Shown here in pieces: positions 34,189-44,542 of a stretch of DNA of 64,000 nt. The position numbers and the translations under genes are program-made. The notes beneath the pieces are model-generated. The model was not told the origin of the DNA, made no database searches, and worked only from the letters and a program-made list of their open reading frames with translations. Origin of the DNA: Caccoplasma_A sp045587545 (GTDB lineage: Bacteria; Bacteroidota; Bacteroidia; Bacteroidales; G3-4614); contig JAZNCN010000001.1 in NCBI GenBank assembly GCA_045587545.1, positions 1-64,000 on the forward strand, given 5' to 3'. Each line of letters starts with the position of its first letter. Position 1 is the first letter of the stretch.

Positions 34189-34196
34189 TATCTTCG
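34189..34196 (+). promoter_or_regulatory. -7-like box of mutS2
   Basis: TATCTTCG, the same one-off variant as before the DUF1295 gene, lies about 79 bp upstream of the mutS2 start codon. Confidence 0.35.
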
Positions 34197-34274
34197 CATT
34201 TTATTACAAACGCTATTAGTAGCCAACTTATATTCTGAAAATTAAGCAATTATATTTATAATCATTTTATTATA

Positions 34275-36749
34275 ATGATATACCCAAATAATTTTGAGCA
34301 AAAAATAGGCTTTGATAAAATAAGAAATAAAATTAAAGATTGCTGTCTTTCTGTATTAGGGAAAGAGGCTGCCGATGAAATTGAATTTTCCAATCATTAC
34401 AAAACGATAGTCAGAAAAGTTGAAGAATGTAATGAATTTTTATCTATAATAGAGAGCGAGAAGGATTTTCCGTGCGACCATTTTTATGATGTCCGTACTG
34501 CCCTAAAACGTCTTAAAGTTGAAGGGACATATATTGATGCAAATGAACTTTTTGATTTAAGACGTTCTCTTGCTTCAATCATAAATATTATAGCCTTTTT
34601 ACGAAGTGGCGAAGAGGAAGAAAAAGTTATATATCCCCGATTAAAAGCCCTTACTGAAAATATTGCTACATTTCCGGAAATTCTTAAGAAAGCTGATTTA
34701 ATAATTGATAAATTTGGACAGGTAAAAGATAATGCTTCGCCTGCCTTGTACGATATAAGGCGTGAAATAAGCAGCAAAGTAAACTCTATATCTCGTAGTT
34801 TATCATCAATTCTTAAAAAGGCTCGCGAGGAAGGAATTGTTGAAAAAGATGTTACGCCAACCATGAGAGATGGACGTTTGGTAATACCTGTAATGCCTGC
34901 CCATAAACGTAAAATAAAGGGTATAGTTCACGATGAATCGGCAAGCGGAAAAACTGTTTTTATTGAACCGGCAGAAGTTGTAGAAGCAAATAACAGAATT
35001 AGAGAATTAGAGGGAGAAGAGAGACGTGAGATTATTAAAATATTAACAGAATTCTCAGATATTATTCGTCCGCATATTGACGATATGGTTTACTCATATT
35101 TGTTCATGGGCGAAATTGATTTAATCAGAGCCAAAGCTGTTTTTGCAAAAAACATTGAGGCACGAATGCCCAAGATTGATAACTATTGTCAAATTGATTG
35201 GTATGGTGCGGTTCACCCATTATTATATTTGTCTTTAAAACGGCAAAACAAGAAGGTTGTTCCATTGGAGATATGCTTAGACAAAACAAATAGAATATTG
35301 ATTATTTCAGGTCCTAATGCAGGAGGTAAATCTGTTTGTTTAAAGAGCGTAGGTCTTTTACAATACATGTTGCAGTGCGGACTTCTTGTTCCAATGAATG
35401 ACAATTCACGAGTAGGTATTTTTGAAGACATTTTTATTGATATTGGCGACGAACAATCAATTGAAGATGATTTGAGCACATATAGTTCTCACTTAATGAA
35501 CATGAAGCATTTTGTAAAGAACTGCGGAGAAAAATCTCTTCTTCTAATTGATGAGTTTGGAGGAGGAACCGAACCTCGCATTGGAGGGGCTATAGCCGAA
35601 GCTCTACTTGACCGCTTTAATAAACGAAAATCTTTTGGAGTAATTACTACTCATTACCAAAATCTCAAACAATTTGCTGAAGATAATAAAGGTATCATAA
35701 ATGGTGCTATGCTATATGACAGGCACCTTATGCAACCCTTGTTCAAACTCTCTATTGGCAATCCTGGCAGCTCATTTGCTATTGAAATTGCCCGTAAAAT
35801 AGGATTACCGGAAGATGTCATTGAAGAGGCTTCTGAAATTGTCGGAAAAGAGTATGTCTCAATGGATAAATATCTTCAGGATATTGTACGAGACAAAAGA
35901 TATTGGGAGCAAAAACGACAAAATGTAAGATTAATGGAAAAACGTCTTGAAGAGACCATAATCCGTTATGAAAAAGATGTTTTGAAATTAGACAAAGAAC
36001 GCAAAGAGATTATCAAAGATGCTAAAAATGAGGCGCAAAATATATTAAGTGGTGCTAATGCAAAAATTGAAAACACCATCAGGGGCATAAAAGAGGCTCA
36101 AGCAGAGAAGGAACGCACCAAAGCTCTTAGAGAAGAGATGCTCAAATTTAAAGAGAAAATTAGCGATAAAGAGGAAAAAAGCAAAAAATTAACCGAAAAG
36201 ATTGAAAGAATAAACAAAAATAAAAAGAGACATAAGAATAATAGAGAGACATCAACAAATAAAATATTAATTGATTCTCCTCTTGCAATTGGCGATGCTG
36301 TTAAATTAAAAGAGAATGGAAATGTTGTTGGTGAAATTATTGAAATTAACGGAAAAAATGCATTAGTAGCTTTTGGTATGATTAAAAGTTCTGTTAAGAT
36401 TGACAAACTTGAACGTACAAGTAAATCATTAATAAAAAAACAAAATACTAAAACCGTATTTCTAAGTTCATCGACAACTGATGATATTAGAAAAAAACAA
36501 CTATCATTTAGTAGTGAACTTGACGTAAGAGGTATGCGTGGCGACGAGGCTATTGAGAGTGTTGCAGCCTTTATTGATACTGCTGTTTTATCAGGATATT
36601 CAAATTTAAGAATTTTACACGGTACAGGAAACGGAATTCTTCAACAACTGGTCAGAAATTATCTTCGTAAAATAGATGCTGTAAAAAATTATAGAGAAGA
36701 AGATATACAATTAGGAGGAGCAGGTATTACAGTTGTTGAGTTATATTAG
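34275..36749 (+). CDS. mutS2: MutS2 (MutS-family ATPase with Smr domain)
   Basis: 824 aa. Core and clamp helices (about 1-320) lead to the ATPase with Walker A GPNAGGKS (346-353) and Walker B LLLIDEFGGGTEP; a charged coiled coil (about 530-660) follows, and the C-terminal Smr nuclease domain (about 749-824) has LDVRGMRGDEA and the GTGNGIL motif. It lacks the mismatch-recognition domain of MutS1. Known roles are suppression of recombination and, in some Firmicutes, rescue of collided ribosomes. A small membrane protein gene starts 5 bp behind it. Confidence 0.95.
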   Translation: MIYPNNFEQKIGFDKIRNKIKDCCLSVLGKEAADEIEFSNHYKTIVRKVEECNEFLSIIESEKDFPCDHFYDVRTALKRLKVEGTYIDANELFDLRRSLASIINIIAFLRSGEEEEKVIYPRLKALTENIATFPEILKKADLIIDKFGQVKDNASPALYDIRREISSKVNSISRSLSSILKKAREEGIVEKDVTPTMRDGRLVIPVMPAHKRKIKGIVHDESASGKTVFIEPAEVVEANNRIRELEGEERREIIKILTEFSDIIRPHIDDMVYSYLFMGEIDLIRAKAVFAKNIEARMPKIDNYCQIDWYGAVHPLLYLSLKRQNKKVVPLEICLDKTNRILIISGPNAGGKSVCLKSVGLLQYMLQCGLLVPMNDNSRVGIFEDIFIDIGDEQSIEDDLSTYSSHLMNMKHFVKNCGEKSLLLIDEFGGGTEPRIGGAIAEALLDRFNKRKSFGVITTHYQNLKQFAEDNKGIINGAMLYDRHLMQPLFKLSIGNPGSSFAIEIARKIGLPEDVIEEASEIVGKEYVSMDKYLQDIVRDKRYWEQKRQNVRLMEKRLEETIIRYEKDVLKLDKERKEIIKDAKNEAQNILSGANAKIENTIRGIKEAQAEKERTKALREEMLKFKEKISDKEEKSKKLTEKIERINKNKKRHKNNRETSTNKILIDSPLAIGDAVKLKENGNVVGEIIEINGKNALVAFGMIKSSVKIDKLERTSKSLIKKQNTKTVFLSSSTTDDIRKKQLSFSSELDVRGMRGDEAIESVAAFIDTAVLSGYSNLRILHGTGNGILQQLVRNYLRKIDAVKNYREEDIQLGGAGITVVELY

Positions 36750-36754
36750 TTATT

Positions 36755-36937
36755 ATGAGAAAAAGAAAACTTACCCCTTTTAATGTTATATGTATTGCCG
36801 CCATATGGCTGATATTATGCTTTTTTGTAATTAAAGGGCATGGAGGAATAAATGGTCAAAGTGCATTTGCGATAATTGCATCGGGAATTATTGTTTTTGT
36901 TCCCATATACAAAATGTTTAGAAAAAAGAAAGAATAG
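36755..36937 (+). CDS. Small two-helix membrane protein
   Basis: 60 aa with basic ends (MRKRKLT and FRKKKE) and two membrane helices (about 9-27 and 36-53), which predicts both termini in the cytosol. It follows mutS2 by 5 bp and is likely co-transcribed. The composition and position look like a real gene; I recognise no family and can assign no function. Confidence 0.65.
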   Translation: MRKRKLTPFNVICIAAIWLILCFFVIKGHGGINGQSAFAIIASGIIVFVPIYKMFRKKKE

Positions 36938-36982
36938 CACTTTAATTTGAATCAAAAAATTTTTATTTTTGATAAAATGAGG

Positions 36983-36990
36983 TAATTTTG
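36983..36990 (+). promoter_or_regulatory. -7 box of dxs
   Basis: TAATTTTG, 34 bp before the dxs start. A TTTG lies upstream but too close (11 bp) for a regular -33. Confidence 0.4.
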
Positions 36991-37024
36991 CAAAATGCAT
37001 TATTGTGTTTGTTCTTAATTTATT

Positions 37025-38920
37025 ATGAATAACAATAAAAAGGGAAATATTTTATCTACAATATACTCGCCCAAAGATTTGAAAAATGTGGGTATTGATT
37101 CTCTTCCTCAATTATGTGAAGAGATTAGGGAGTTTATGTTGGAGGTTTTAGCAAAAAACCCGGGGCATTTAGCCTCAAGTTTGGGTTCTGTTGAACTTAC
37201 CGTTGCTCTTCACTATGTATTCAATACACCATACGACAGGATTGTTTGGGACGTAGGTCATCAGGCATATGCTCATAAAATTTTGACCGAAAGACGCGAA
37301 AGATTTGAAACGTTAAGACACTTAGGTGGACTATGCGGATTTCCATCACCTTCCGAAAGTGAATATGATACATTTACTGCAGGTCACGCTTCAAACTCTA
37401 TTTCGGCAGCATTAGGAATGTCGGTAGCTGCAAATTTAAATAACGAGGACAGAAAAGTTATAGCTGTTATTGGTGATGCAGCAATCGGAGGGGGATTGGC
37501 TTTTGAAGGCTTAAACAACGCGTCTTCAAGCCCTAACGACTTACTTATAATACTAAATGACAACGATATGGCCATTGACCGTAATGTCGGAGCATTAAAC
37601 AAGTATTTAGTTAAGATTACAACATCTCCACGATACAATAGAATCAGATACCGAATATACTCTTTCTTACGCAGAAGAAATATTATTGGAGACAATAACA
37701 AAGGTACTATAACCCGTTTCACAAATAGTATAAAATCGCTGATAAGCCGACACCAGAATATTTTTGAAGGCTTAAACATAAGATATTTTGGACCTATTGA
37801 TGGACACGACACTAAAAGCATTATAAGAATACTTAATGACATAAAAGATTTAAAAGGTCCCAAACTATTACACCTTAAGACTATTAAAGGAAAAGGTTAT
37901 AAGCCTGCTGAAAATAATGTAACAATATGGCACGCTCCCGGTAAATTCAATAAGGAGACTGGCGAAAGAATTATTTCAGCAAATAAAGATAACATTGTTC
38001 GTTTCCAAGATGTCTTTGGGGAAACTTTAGTTGAATTAGCAGAACAAAACGATAAAATCGTAGGCATAACTCCTGCTATGCCATCGGGGTGTTCAATGAA
38101 TATAATGGGAGAACACTTTCCTCATAGATGTTTTGATGTTGGAATAGCTGAAGAACATGCTGTAACTTTCTCCGGGGGGCTTGCCAAAGAGGGATTAATT
38201 CCCTATTGTAATATATATTCAAGTTTCATGCAAAGAGCATTTGATGAGATAATTCATGATATTGCCATACAAAATCTACACGTTGTTTTGTGTCTTGACC
38301 GTGCAGGCATTGTTGGTGAAGACGGAATGACTCATCATGGAAGTTTGGATTTGGCATATTTACGCTGTATCCCAAATATGACTATCTCTGCTCCTATGAA
38401 CGAGCACTATTTAAGGCATCTTATGTTTACAGCCCAAAACGCAAATGGGCCATTTGCAATAAGATACCCAAGAGGGAATGGCAATATCTCGGATTGGAGA
38501 TGCAAACCTCAAATTATTGAGATTGGCAAAGGACGAAAAATTATTGATGGAAAAGATATTGCTATACTAAGTATAGGAACTATTGGCAACATGGCACTTG
38601 AGGCTATAAACAGAGCAAAAGAAGAGAATGGCATTGAAGCAACTCTGTATGATATGATATTTATAAAACCAATTGACAAAGATATCCTATATGAAGTTGG
38701 TAAGAACTATAGTCGCATAATAACTGTTGAAGATGGCACTATAAACGGCGGCTTAGGAAGTGCGGTTACCGAATTTATGGCCGAAAACGGATTTAATTGC
38801 AAAATTAAACGTGTTGGTATTCCCGATGAATTTATTACACACGGAAAACCTTTGGAATTATACAAAATATGCAATATGGACAGCGATGGCATATATAATG
38901 CCATAACTGGTGAATGGTAA
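37025..38920 (+). CDS. dxs: 1-deoxy-D-xylulose-5-phosphate synthase
   Basis: First enzyme of the MEP isoprenoid pathway: pyruvate plus glyceraldehyde 3-phosphate to DXP, using thiamine diphosphate. 631 aa, full length. WDVGHQAYAHKIL, SLGSVELTVALH, the central FGPIDGHD and the transketolase-like C-terminal half with GIAEEHAV are all typical. The thiamine-diphosphate motif, normally GDG...N, reads GDAAIGGGLAFEGLNN from residue 150, so the third residue is Ala instead of Gly. All other catalytic regions look intact. It is followed closely by trkA and trkH. Confidence 0.95.
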   Translation: MNNNKKGNILSTIYSPKDLKNVGIDSLPQLCEEIREFMLEVLAKNPGHLASSLGSVELTVALHYVFNTPYDRIVWDVGHQAYAHKILTERRERFETLRHLGGLCGFPSPSESEYDTFTAGHASNSISAALGMSVAANLNNEDRKVIAVIGDAAIGGGLAFEGLNNASSSPNDLLIILNDNDMAIDRNVGALNKYLVKITTSPRYNRIRYRIYSFLRRRNIIGDNNKGTITRFTNSIKSLISRHQNIFEGLNIRYFGPIDGHDTKSIIRILNDIKDLKGPKLLHLKTIKGKGYKPAENNVTIWHAPGKFNKETGERIISANKDNIVRFQDVFGETLVELAEQNDKIVGITPAMPSGCSMNIMGEHFPHRCFDVGIAEEHAVTFSGGLAKEGLIPYCNIYSSFMQRAFDEIIHDIAIQNLHVVLCLDRAGIVGEDGMTHHGSLDLAYLRCIPNMTISAPMNEHYLRHLMFTAQNANGPFAIRYPRGNGNISDWRCKPQIIEIGKGRKIIDGKDIAILSIGTIGNMALEAINRAKEENGIEATLYDMIFIKPIDKDILYEVGKNYSRIITVEDGTINGGLGSAVTEFMAENGFNCKIKRVGIPDEFITHGKPLELYKICNMDSDGIYNAITGEW

Positions 38921-38932
38921 AGAAAGAGTATT

Positions 38933-40270
38933 ATGAAAATAGTTATTGCAGGAGCTGGAGAGGTTGGTACTCATTTGGCAAAAATGCTGTCAAAAGAGAA
39001 ACAAGATATTATATTGCTTGACACCAAAGTTGAAAAACTTCAATGGATTGATGCAAACTACAACTTAATGACTGTTGTTGGAGACCCCTCATCATTTGAT
39101 GCCTTAAAAAGCGCAAATGCAGGCAAAGCTGATTTATTTATTGCAGTTACTCCATCTGACGACAAAAACATAACGGCTTGTATGTTAGCTTCAAAATTAG
39201 GAGCACAAAAGACTGTTGCCCGCATTGATAACTACGAATATATGCAGCCCGACAATAGAGCATTTTTTAAAGATATGGGAGTTGATGAACTCATATATCC
39301 TGAGATGCTTGCCGCAGAAGAGATTTTAAATGCTCTAAAAATTACATGGGCGCGAAAATGGTTCAGCCTATGCGATGGGCAATTGATACTTGTAAGCACC
39401 AAAATAAGAGAAAATGCAACAATTACTAATCGCAAATTATGGGATTTAACCAGAGAGCATAATTTTTATCATGTATCGGCAATTAAACGCAAAGACGATA
39501 TTATTATTCCTCGCGGAAATGACGAGATAATGATTAATGATATCGTATATTTCACCACTACAGCCGAGCATCTTGCCGATATTAGAGATATTACAGGCAA
39601 ACGCGATATTTCCGTAGATAGTATAATGATTTTAGGTGGCAGTAGAATTGCCATTCAACTTGCACGCATACTACCCGACTCTATCTCTATGAAAATTATA
39701 GAGCAAGATTACGAAAAGAGTTTAAGACTTGCCGAGAAATTACCTGACGCATTTATAGTTCATGGAGATGCAAGAGAGACTGAACTTTTGATTGACGAAG
39801 GTATTAAAGGAATTGATGCATTTATTGCTTTAAGCGACAATTCTGAAACAAATATATTATCATGCCTTACTGCAAAAAAACTTGGTGTTAAAACAAAGAC
39901 TATTGCAGAAGTTGAAAATATTCAATTTATCTCAACAGCAGAAAGTTTGGATATAGGCTCAATTATAAATAAAAAAATAATTGCTGCGAGTAAAATCTAT
40001 CAAATTCTTATTGATACAGATATCAGTGATGCTCGATGCCTTGCAACATCTGATGCAGAAGTTGTAGAGGTAACAGTTAAAGATGGTGCTAAAATAACAA
40101 AGGGCAAAGTTAAGGATTTGGATATCCCCAAAGGATTAACTTTAGGCGGCATGGTAAGAGACGGTGTAGGCTACATTATCAATGGAGACACAGAAATTAA
40201 AGCAAATGACCATGTTTTAATCATTTGTATTAATGATATTTTAAATAAAATTGAGAAATTATTCGGATAG
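38933..40270 (+). CDS. trkA: Trk potassium uptake regulatory subunit TrkA
   Basis: 445 aa: two RCK units, each with a Rossmann NAD-binding domain (GAGEVGTHLAKMLS at about 6-19; ILGGSRIAIQLARIL near 230) and a C-terminal TrkA_C domain. It gates the TrkH channel from the cytosolic side in response to nucleotides. The start is 12 bp after dxs and trkH starts 11 bp after it, so the trio is probably co-transcribed. Confidence 0.95.
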   Translation: MKIVIAGAGEVGTHLAKMLSKEKQDIILLDTKVEKLQWIDANYNLMTVVGDPSSFDALKSANAGKADLFIAVTPSDDKNITACMLASKLGAQKTVARIDNYEYMQPDNRAFFKDMGVDELIYPEMLAAEEILNALKITWARKWFSLCDGQLILVSTKIRENATITNRKLWDLTREHNFYHVSAIKRKDDIIIPRGNDEIMINDIVYFTTTAEHLADIRDITGKRDISVDSIMILGGSRIAIQLARILPDSISMKIIEQDYEKSLRLAEKLPDAFIVHGDARETELLIDEGIKGIDAFIALSDNSETNILSCLTAKKLGVKTKTIAEVENIQFISTAESLDIGSIINKKIIAASKIYQILIDTDISDARCLATSDAEVVEVTVKDGAKITKGKVKDLDIPKGLTLGGMVRDGVGYIINGDTEIKANDHVLIICINDILNKIEKLFG

Positions 40271-40281
40271 GTTATTAAATT

Positions 40282-41745
40282 ATGTGGGGAATTAATTTAA
40301 AAGCTATTACAAGGGTAATCGGTATACTATTGTGTATCGAAGCTCTTTTTATGCTTATTCCTCTGTTTACATCGGTATATTATGGAGAACGAGATACCAT
40401 TCCTTTTGTATATAGCACATTAATTACAGCAATAACAGGAGGGGTATTACTACTTTTTTCACGAAATAATAACGAGAGATCCGGTAAGAAAGAGGGATTT
40501 ATGTCTGTAACCTTAAGTTGGATTTCAATCTCATTAATGGGTGCTCTACCTTTTATTTTTAATGGAGATGTCAACAACTTTACCGATGCTTTTTTTGAAT
40601 CAATGTCAGGTTTCTCAACTACCGGAATGAGTATTTTAGAAGATATTGATTCTTCTTGCCATGGCATCTTATTATGGAGAAGTTTAAGTCAATGGCTTGG
40701 AGGTATGGGTATCATATTATTCTCTTTAGCAATTATGCCCATGCTTAATTCGGGAACCGGACTATATCTGTTTAGTGCCGAAATGACAGGCGTAACTCAT
40801 GAAAAATTAGGACCACGCATAAGCCAAACAGCAAAAAAGTTATGGGGTTTATACCTTCTCTTTACTGTTATATCTTTTATTTTGCTTGTCATAGGTCCGA
40901 TGGATTGTTTTGATGCAATATGTACAGCAATGTCAACATATTCTGCAGGAGGTTTTTCAACCAAACAAGCAAGTATTGCATATTGGAATTCAGCTTATAT
41001 CGATTACGTGGTTACATTTTTTATGCTCCTTTCGGGTATAAATTTTGCATTGGTATATAGATCTGTTTTTCGCAATCCCAAATACCTGTTTCAGAATGAA
41101 GAACTTAAATATTACATTATTTCTGTACTGATAGGTACATTAATAATTACTTTTTATTTAATTATCTCTTCGTCTGATTTCTTTGATATTGAATGGAGTT
41201 TTAGGACAGCTCTATTTACCGTTGTATCAGGGTTAAGTACTACAGGATATTCAGTCGTGGATTTTTGTGATTGGGGTTCTTTCTTTTTCTTTATCATCTG
41301 TGTTTGTATGTTTTGGGGAGCTTGTGCTGGTTCAACATCTGGTGGAGCAAAAATGATACGGTCTATTATTCTATTAAAAAACACCGCAAATGAATTTTTC
41401 AGACAAATACACCCTAATGCTATACGACCGATAAGAGTAAACAATAACACTATTTCTCACGAGATAGTTTCAAAAGCATTAGCATTCTTGGTATTTTATG
41501 TCATAATTATATTATTAAGTTGTTTCACATTATCTCTTTTAGGATTGACCGTTGAAGAGAGTATCGGATTGGCAATTTCAAGTATAAGTAATTGTGGTTT
41601 TGGTGTCGGAGGTGAAAATCCTGATGCAATATTCTCTATTTTACCACAAGCAGGCAAATGGGTGGTACTCTTTAATATGTTAGTTGGAAGGTTAGAGATT
41701 TTTACTGTACTAATACTTTTCTCTCCATATTTCTGGAAAAAATAG
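40282..41745 (+). CDS. trkH: Trk potassium uptake channel subunit TrkH
   Basis: 487 aa, inner-membrane channel with ten or more helices. The four selectivity-filter regions are visible: SGFSTTGMSI, TYSAGGFSTK, SGLSTTGYSV and SNCGFGVGG. Together with TrkA it imports potassium. The 396 bp behind it contain an 84-bp tandem repeat and no gene. Confidence 0.95.
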   Translation: MWGINLKAITRVIGILLCIEALFMLIPLFTSVYYGERDTIPFVYSTLITAITGGVLLLFSRNNNERSGKKEGFMSVTLSWISISLMGALPFIFNGDVNNFTDAFFESMSGFSTTGMSILEDIDSSCHGILLWRSLSQWLGGMGIILFSLAIMPMLNSGTGLYLFSAEMTGVTHEKLGPRISQTAKKLWGLYLLFTVISFILLVIGPMDCFDAICTAMSTYSAGGFSTKQASIAYWNSAYIDYVVTFFMLLSGINFALVYRSVFRNPKYLFQNEELKYYIISVLIGTLIITFYLIISSSDFFDIEWSFRTALFTVVSGLSTTGYSVVDFCDWGSFFFFIICVCMFWGACAGSTSGGAKMIRSIILLKNTANEFFRQIHPNAIRPIRVNNNTISHEIVSKALAFLVFYVIIILLSCFTLSLLGLTVEESIGLAISSISNCGFGVGGENPDAIFSILPQAGKWVVLFNMLVGRLEIFTVLILFSPYFWKK

Positions 41746-41910
41746 TTCAATTATTATCTTTACCGAACAAAGTAAAAAATCGGTTAATAACAGATAGTAA
41801 TTGTATTTTATTTCAAAACAATTCAGTAAAATTCAAAACGGTTTCTAAGTCTTATTAATTTTTTTGAAAAATTTAAAGGAACTTCTTAAAAAAGTATTCT
41901 ACTTTTTCAT

Positions 41911-42078
41911 TATCTTTGGGGAATAACCCCGAAAATAGTTGCGCTTACCGGGAAATATTCAAGTAAACTTGATATTATTTCGCTCGCTTATTCGTATCTT
42001 TGGTGTAAAACTCCGAAAATACTTGCGCTCGCTGGGAAATATTCAAGTAAACTTGATATTATTTCGCTCGCTTATTCG
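41911..42078 (+). repeat. 84-bp tandem repeat (two units) carrying a -7 box per unit, upstream of ftsK
   Basis: Units span 41911-41994 and 41995-42078; a third begins at 42079 and is truncated. Each starts with the -7 box (TATCTTTG at 41911 and 41995, TATTTTTG at 42079). A 48-bp stretch (41950-41997 and 42034-42081) is identical between the units, while the segment after the first -7 box differs at several positions. Each unit contains the dyad TCAAGTAAACTTGA and TTCGCTCGCTTATTCG. The block holds no gene: a 65-codon frame across it is only the repeat read in one phase. Three spaced starts of transcription for ftsK are inferred. Confidence 0.7.
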
Positions 42079-42086
42079 TATTTTTG
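42079..42086 (+). promoter_or_regulatory. -7 box nearest ftsK
   Basis: TATTTTTG, 55 bp before the ftsK ATG; CTTG lies 23 bp upstream as a weak -33. It heads the truncated third repeat unit. Confidence 0.5.
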
Positions 42087-42141
42087 CAATAATATGTTTT
42101 AAAATTATGAGAGAGACATCTCTCTTTTTAGATTAATTTAT

Positions 42142-44541
42142 ATGTCAAGGAAGAAAACATTATCCGAAAATAAATCATTTTTTAAAAGAGTGATAGATTT
42201 TATGACAAAAGATAGCATTAAAGTATCTTTTGGAATAATATTAGGATTCTTTTCAATATATTTGTTTATTAGTCTTATCTCATTTTTAATATCTGGCAAT
42301 GCCGATCAAAGTATTATTGATGCAACAAATTCAGACTTAGAAAGCATAAAAAATGAGGGGGGCTCTTTAGGTGTAAAATTATCAGACACTTTAATAAACA
42401 GATGGATTGGTATTTCTGTATTTTTATTTTGCCCCCTGCTATTACTCTGTAGCATAAAATGTATTGGAAAGGGAGATAAAAAAATCAATGTTAACCTTAC
42501 AAAACTATTCATATATACTTGTTGTTGTGCTATTATCATCTCTTTAACTTTAGGATTTTTATTTATTGACGGATATAAAGACTCTTCGATATATTTAGGA
42601 GGAATGCACGGATATTATCTTTCTAACTTATTAGAAACAAATATAGGTTGGAGCGGTACGTTACTTTTAATTATAGCTCTTATTTTAATCCTCCTTGTAT
42701 GTGCATTCAGTGCAACTTCTGATATTATTAGAAATATCTTTAGTTTTGATTTCCTTAAAAAGAAAACAACTACTGAGGAGAGTAATAAATCCTTCCCATT
42801 AACAAAAAATGAGAGCGACTCAAATGAAAGTAGTTTTACATTTGCCACTGAAAACGAGGAGGAGAATAACAACAATTACGATATTGACATTATAGAAACA
42901 GATATTGATATTAATGAAGACAATAATAACCAAACAGTAGAAAATACTATTGATAACAACATTGATGATGTTGAGTTTACTGTAAACGTTGGCAAACAAG
43001 AAGAATTAACCAAAAAGAATATAGCAGACTTAGGCGAATACGACCCAAAACTTGATTTAGCTCATTACAAAATGCCCTCATTTGATTTACTTAACAAATT
43101 AGATGAGAAAGATTTACCTATTGATAACAACGAACAAAATGCCAACAAACAACGCATTATTGAAACTCTTGGAAATTACGGCATTAAAATATCTTCAATA
43201 AGCGCAACAGTAGGGCCTACTGTTACTTTATATGAGATTGTTCCTGAAGCAGGTGTAAGAATTTCAAAAATAAGAAATCTTGAAGATGATATTGCATTAA
43301 GTTTATCGGCATTAGGTATAAGAATCATTGCCCCAATACCCGGAAAAGGAACTATTGGTATTGAAGTACCAAATAAAGATGCAAAGATTGTATCGATGCA
43401 CTCTGTAATTGCTTCACGCAAATTTCAAGAGAGTAAATATGAACTGCCTGTCGCATTAGGAAAAACCATCTCAAACGAGGTATTCATGATTGACCTTGCA
43501 AAGATGCCACACGTATTGGTTGCAGGAGCAACAGGTCAAGGAAAATCAGTTGGACTAAATGCAATAATAACATCGTTATTATATAAAAAACACCCATCGC
43601 AATTAAAATTGGTTCTTATTGATCCAAAAAAGGTTGAGTTCAATATATATTCTGATATTGAGAAACACTTTCTCGCTAAAAATCCCGAATCAGAAGATGC
43701 CATTATCACAGATATCCCTAAAGTTGTAAATACTCTAAAATCTCTTACAAAAGAGATGGATAACAGGTATACGCTTCTACAAAAGGCTCATGCTCGCAAC
43801 ATTAAAGAGTATAATGCAAAATTCATATCACGTCAATTATCTCCACTGAACGGACACTACTATATGCCTTATATAGTTGTTATTGTTGATGAGTTTGGCG
43901 ATTTAATTATGACAGCAGGAAAAGAGGTTGAACTTCCCATTGCACGTATTGCTCAATTAGCTCGTGCCGTAGGCATTCACATGATTATAGCAACCCAACG
44001 TCCATCAACAAATATTATAACAGGAGTAATTAAAGCAAACTTCCCTGCTCGTATAGCCTTTAAGGTATCGGCAATGGTTGACTCTCGTACAATTTTAGAT
44101 TGTCCGGGTGCAAATCAACTAATTGGTAGAGGAGATATGCTATTCTCTCAAGGTAGCGAATTGGTTCGTGTTCAATGTGCCTTTGTTGATACTCCTGAAG
44201 TTGAGGATATTTGTAGTTTTATTGGAGATCAACAAGGGTATCCAGAAGCTTATGAGCTACCGGAATATAACGAAGAGAGCTCTGATAGTAGTGCAAATGA
44301 TGTAAACCTTAAAGATAGAGATGAACTTTTTGAAGAGGCTGCTCGTCTTGTCGTTTCAGAACAACAAGGTTCAACCTCTCTAATTCAAAGAAAATTCTCA
44401 TTAGGATATAACAGAGCCGGTAGAATTATGGATCAGCTTGAAGCTGCCGGTATCGTAGGTCCAAGTAAAGGCAGTAAACCTCGTGATGTCCTCATGATGG
44501 ACCTTATGGCTCTTGATAATTTGCTTGACAATTTAAATTAA
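42142..44541 (+). CDS. ftsK: DNA translocase FtsK
   Basis: Pumps chromosome ends through the closing septum and activates XerCD at dif. 799 aa. Four membrane helices (about 30-185) anchor it at the division site; an acidic, asparagine-rich linker (about 205-310) follows; the motor has Walker A GATGQGKS (462-469) and Walker B YIVVIVDEFGDLIM; a C-terminal winged helix (gamma, about 730-795, with QRKFSLGYNRAGRIMDQLE) reads KOPS-type sites. Only 1 bp separates it from the LolA-like gene. Confidence 0.96.
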   Translation: MSRKKTLSENKSFFKRVIDFMTKDSIKVSFGIILGFFSIYLFISLISFLISGNADQSIIDATNSDLESIKNEGGSLGVKLSDTLINRWIGISVFLFCPLLLLCSIKCIGKGDKKINVNLTKLFIYTCCCAIIISLTLGFLFIDGYKDSSIYLGGMHGYYLSNLLETNIGWSGTLLLIIALILILLVCAFSATSDIIRNIFSFDFLKKKTTTEESNKSFPLTKNESDSNESSFTFATENEEENNNNYDIDIIETDIDINEDNNNQTVENTIDNNIDDVEFTVNVGKQEELTKKNIADLGEYDPKLDLAHYKMPSFDLLNKLDEKDLPIDNNEQNANKQRIIETLGNYGIKISSISATVGPTVTLYEIVPEAGVRISKIRNLEDDIALSLSALGIRIIAPIPGKGTIGIEVPNKDAKIVSMHSVIASRKFQESKYELPVALGKTISNEVFMIDLAKMPHVLVAGATGQGKSVGLNAIITSLLYKKHPSQLKLVLIDPKKVEFNIYSDIEKHFLAKNPESEDAIITDIPKVVNTLKSLTKEMDNRYTLLQKAHARNIKEYNAKFISRQLSPLNGHYYMPYIVVIVDEFGDLIMTAGKEVELPIARIAQLARAVGIHMIIATQRPSTNIITGVIKANFPARIAFKVSAMVDSRTILDCPGANQLIGRGDMLFSQGSELVRVQCAFVDTPEVEDICSFIGDQQGYPEAYELPEYNEESSDSSANDVNLKDRDELFEEAARLVVSEQQGSTSLIQRKFSLGYNRAGRIMDQLEAAGIVGPSKGSKPRDVLMMDLMALDNLLDNLN

Positions 44542-44542
44542 G

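Noticed and set aside
41939..42136. 65-codon frame with internally repeated protein sequence
   Set aside because: The repetition comes from the 84-bp DNA repeat read in one frame, and the region is better explained as promoters.
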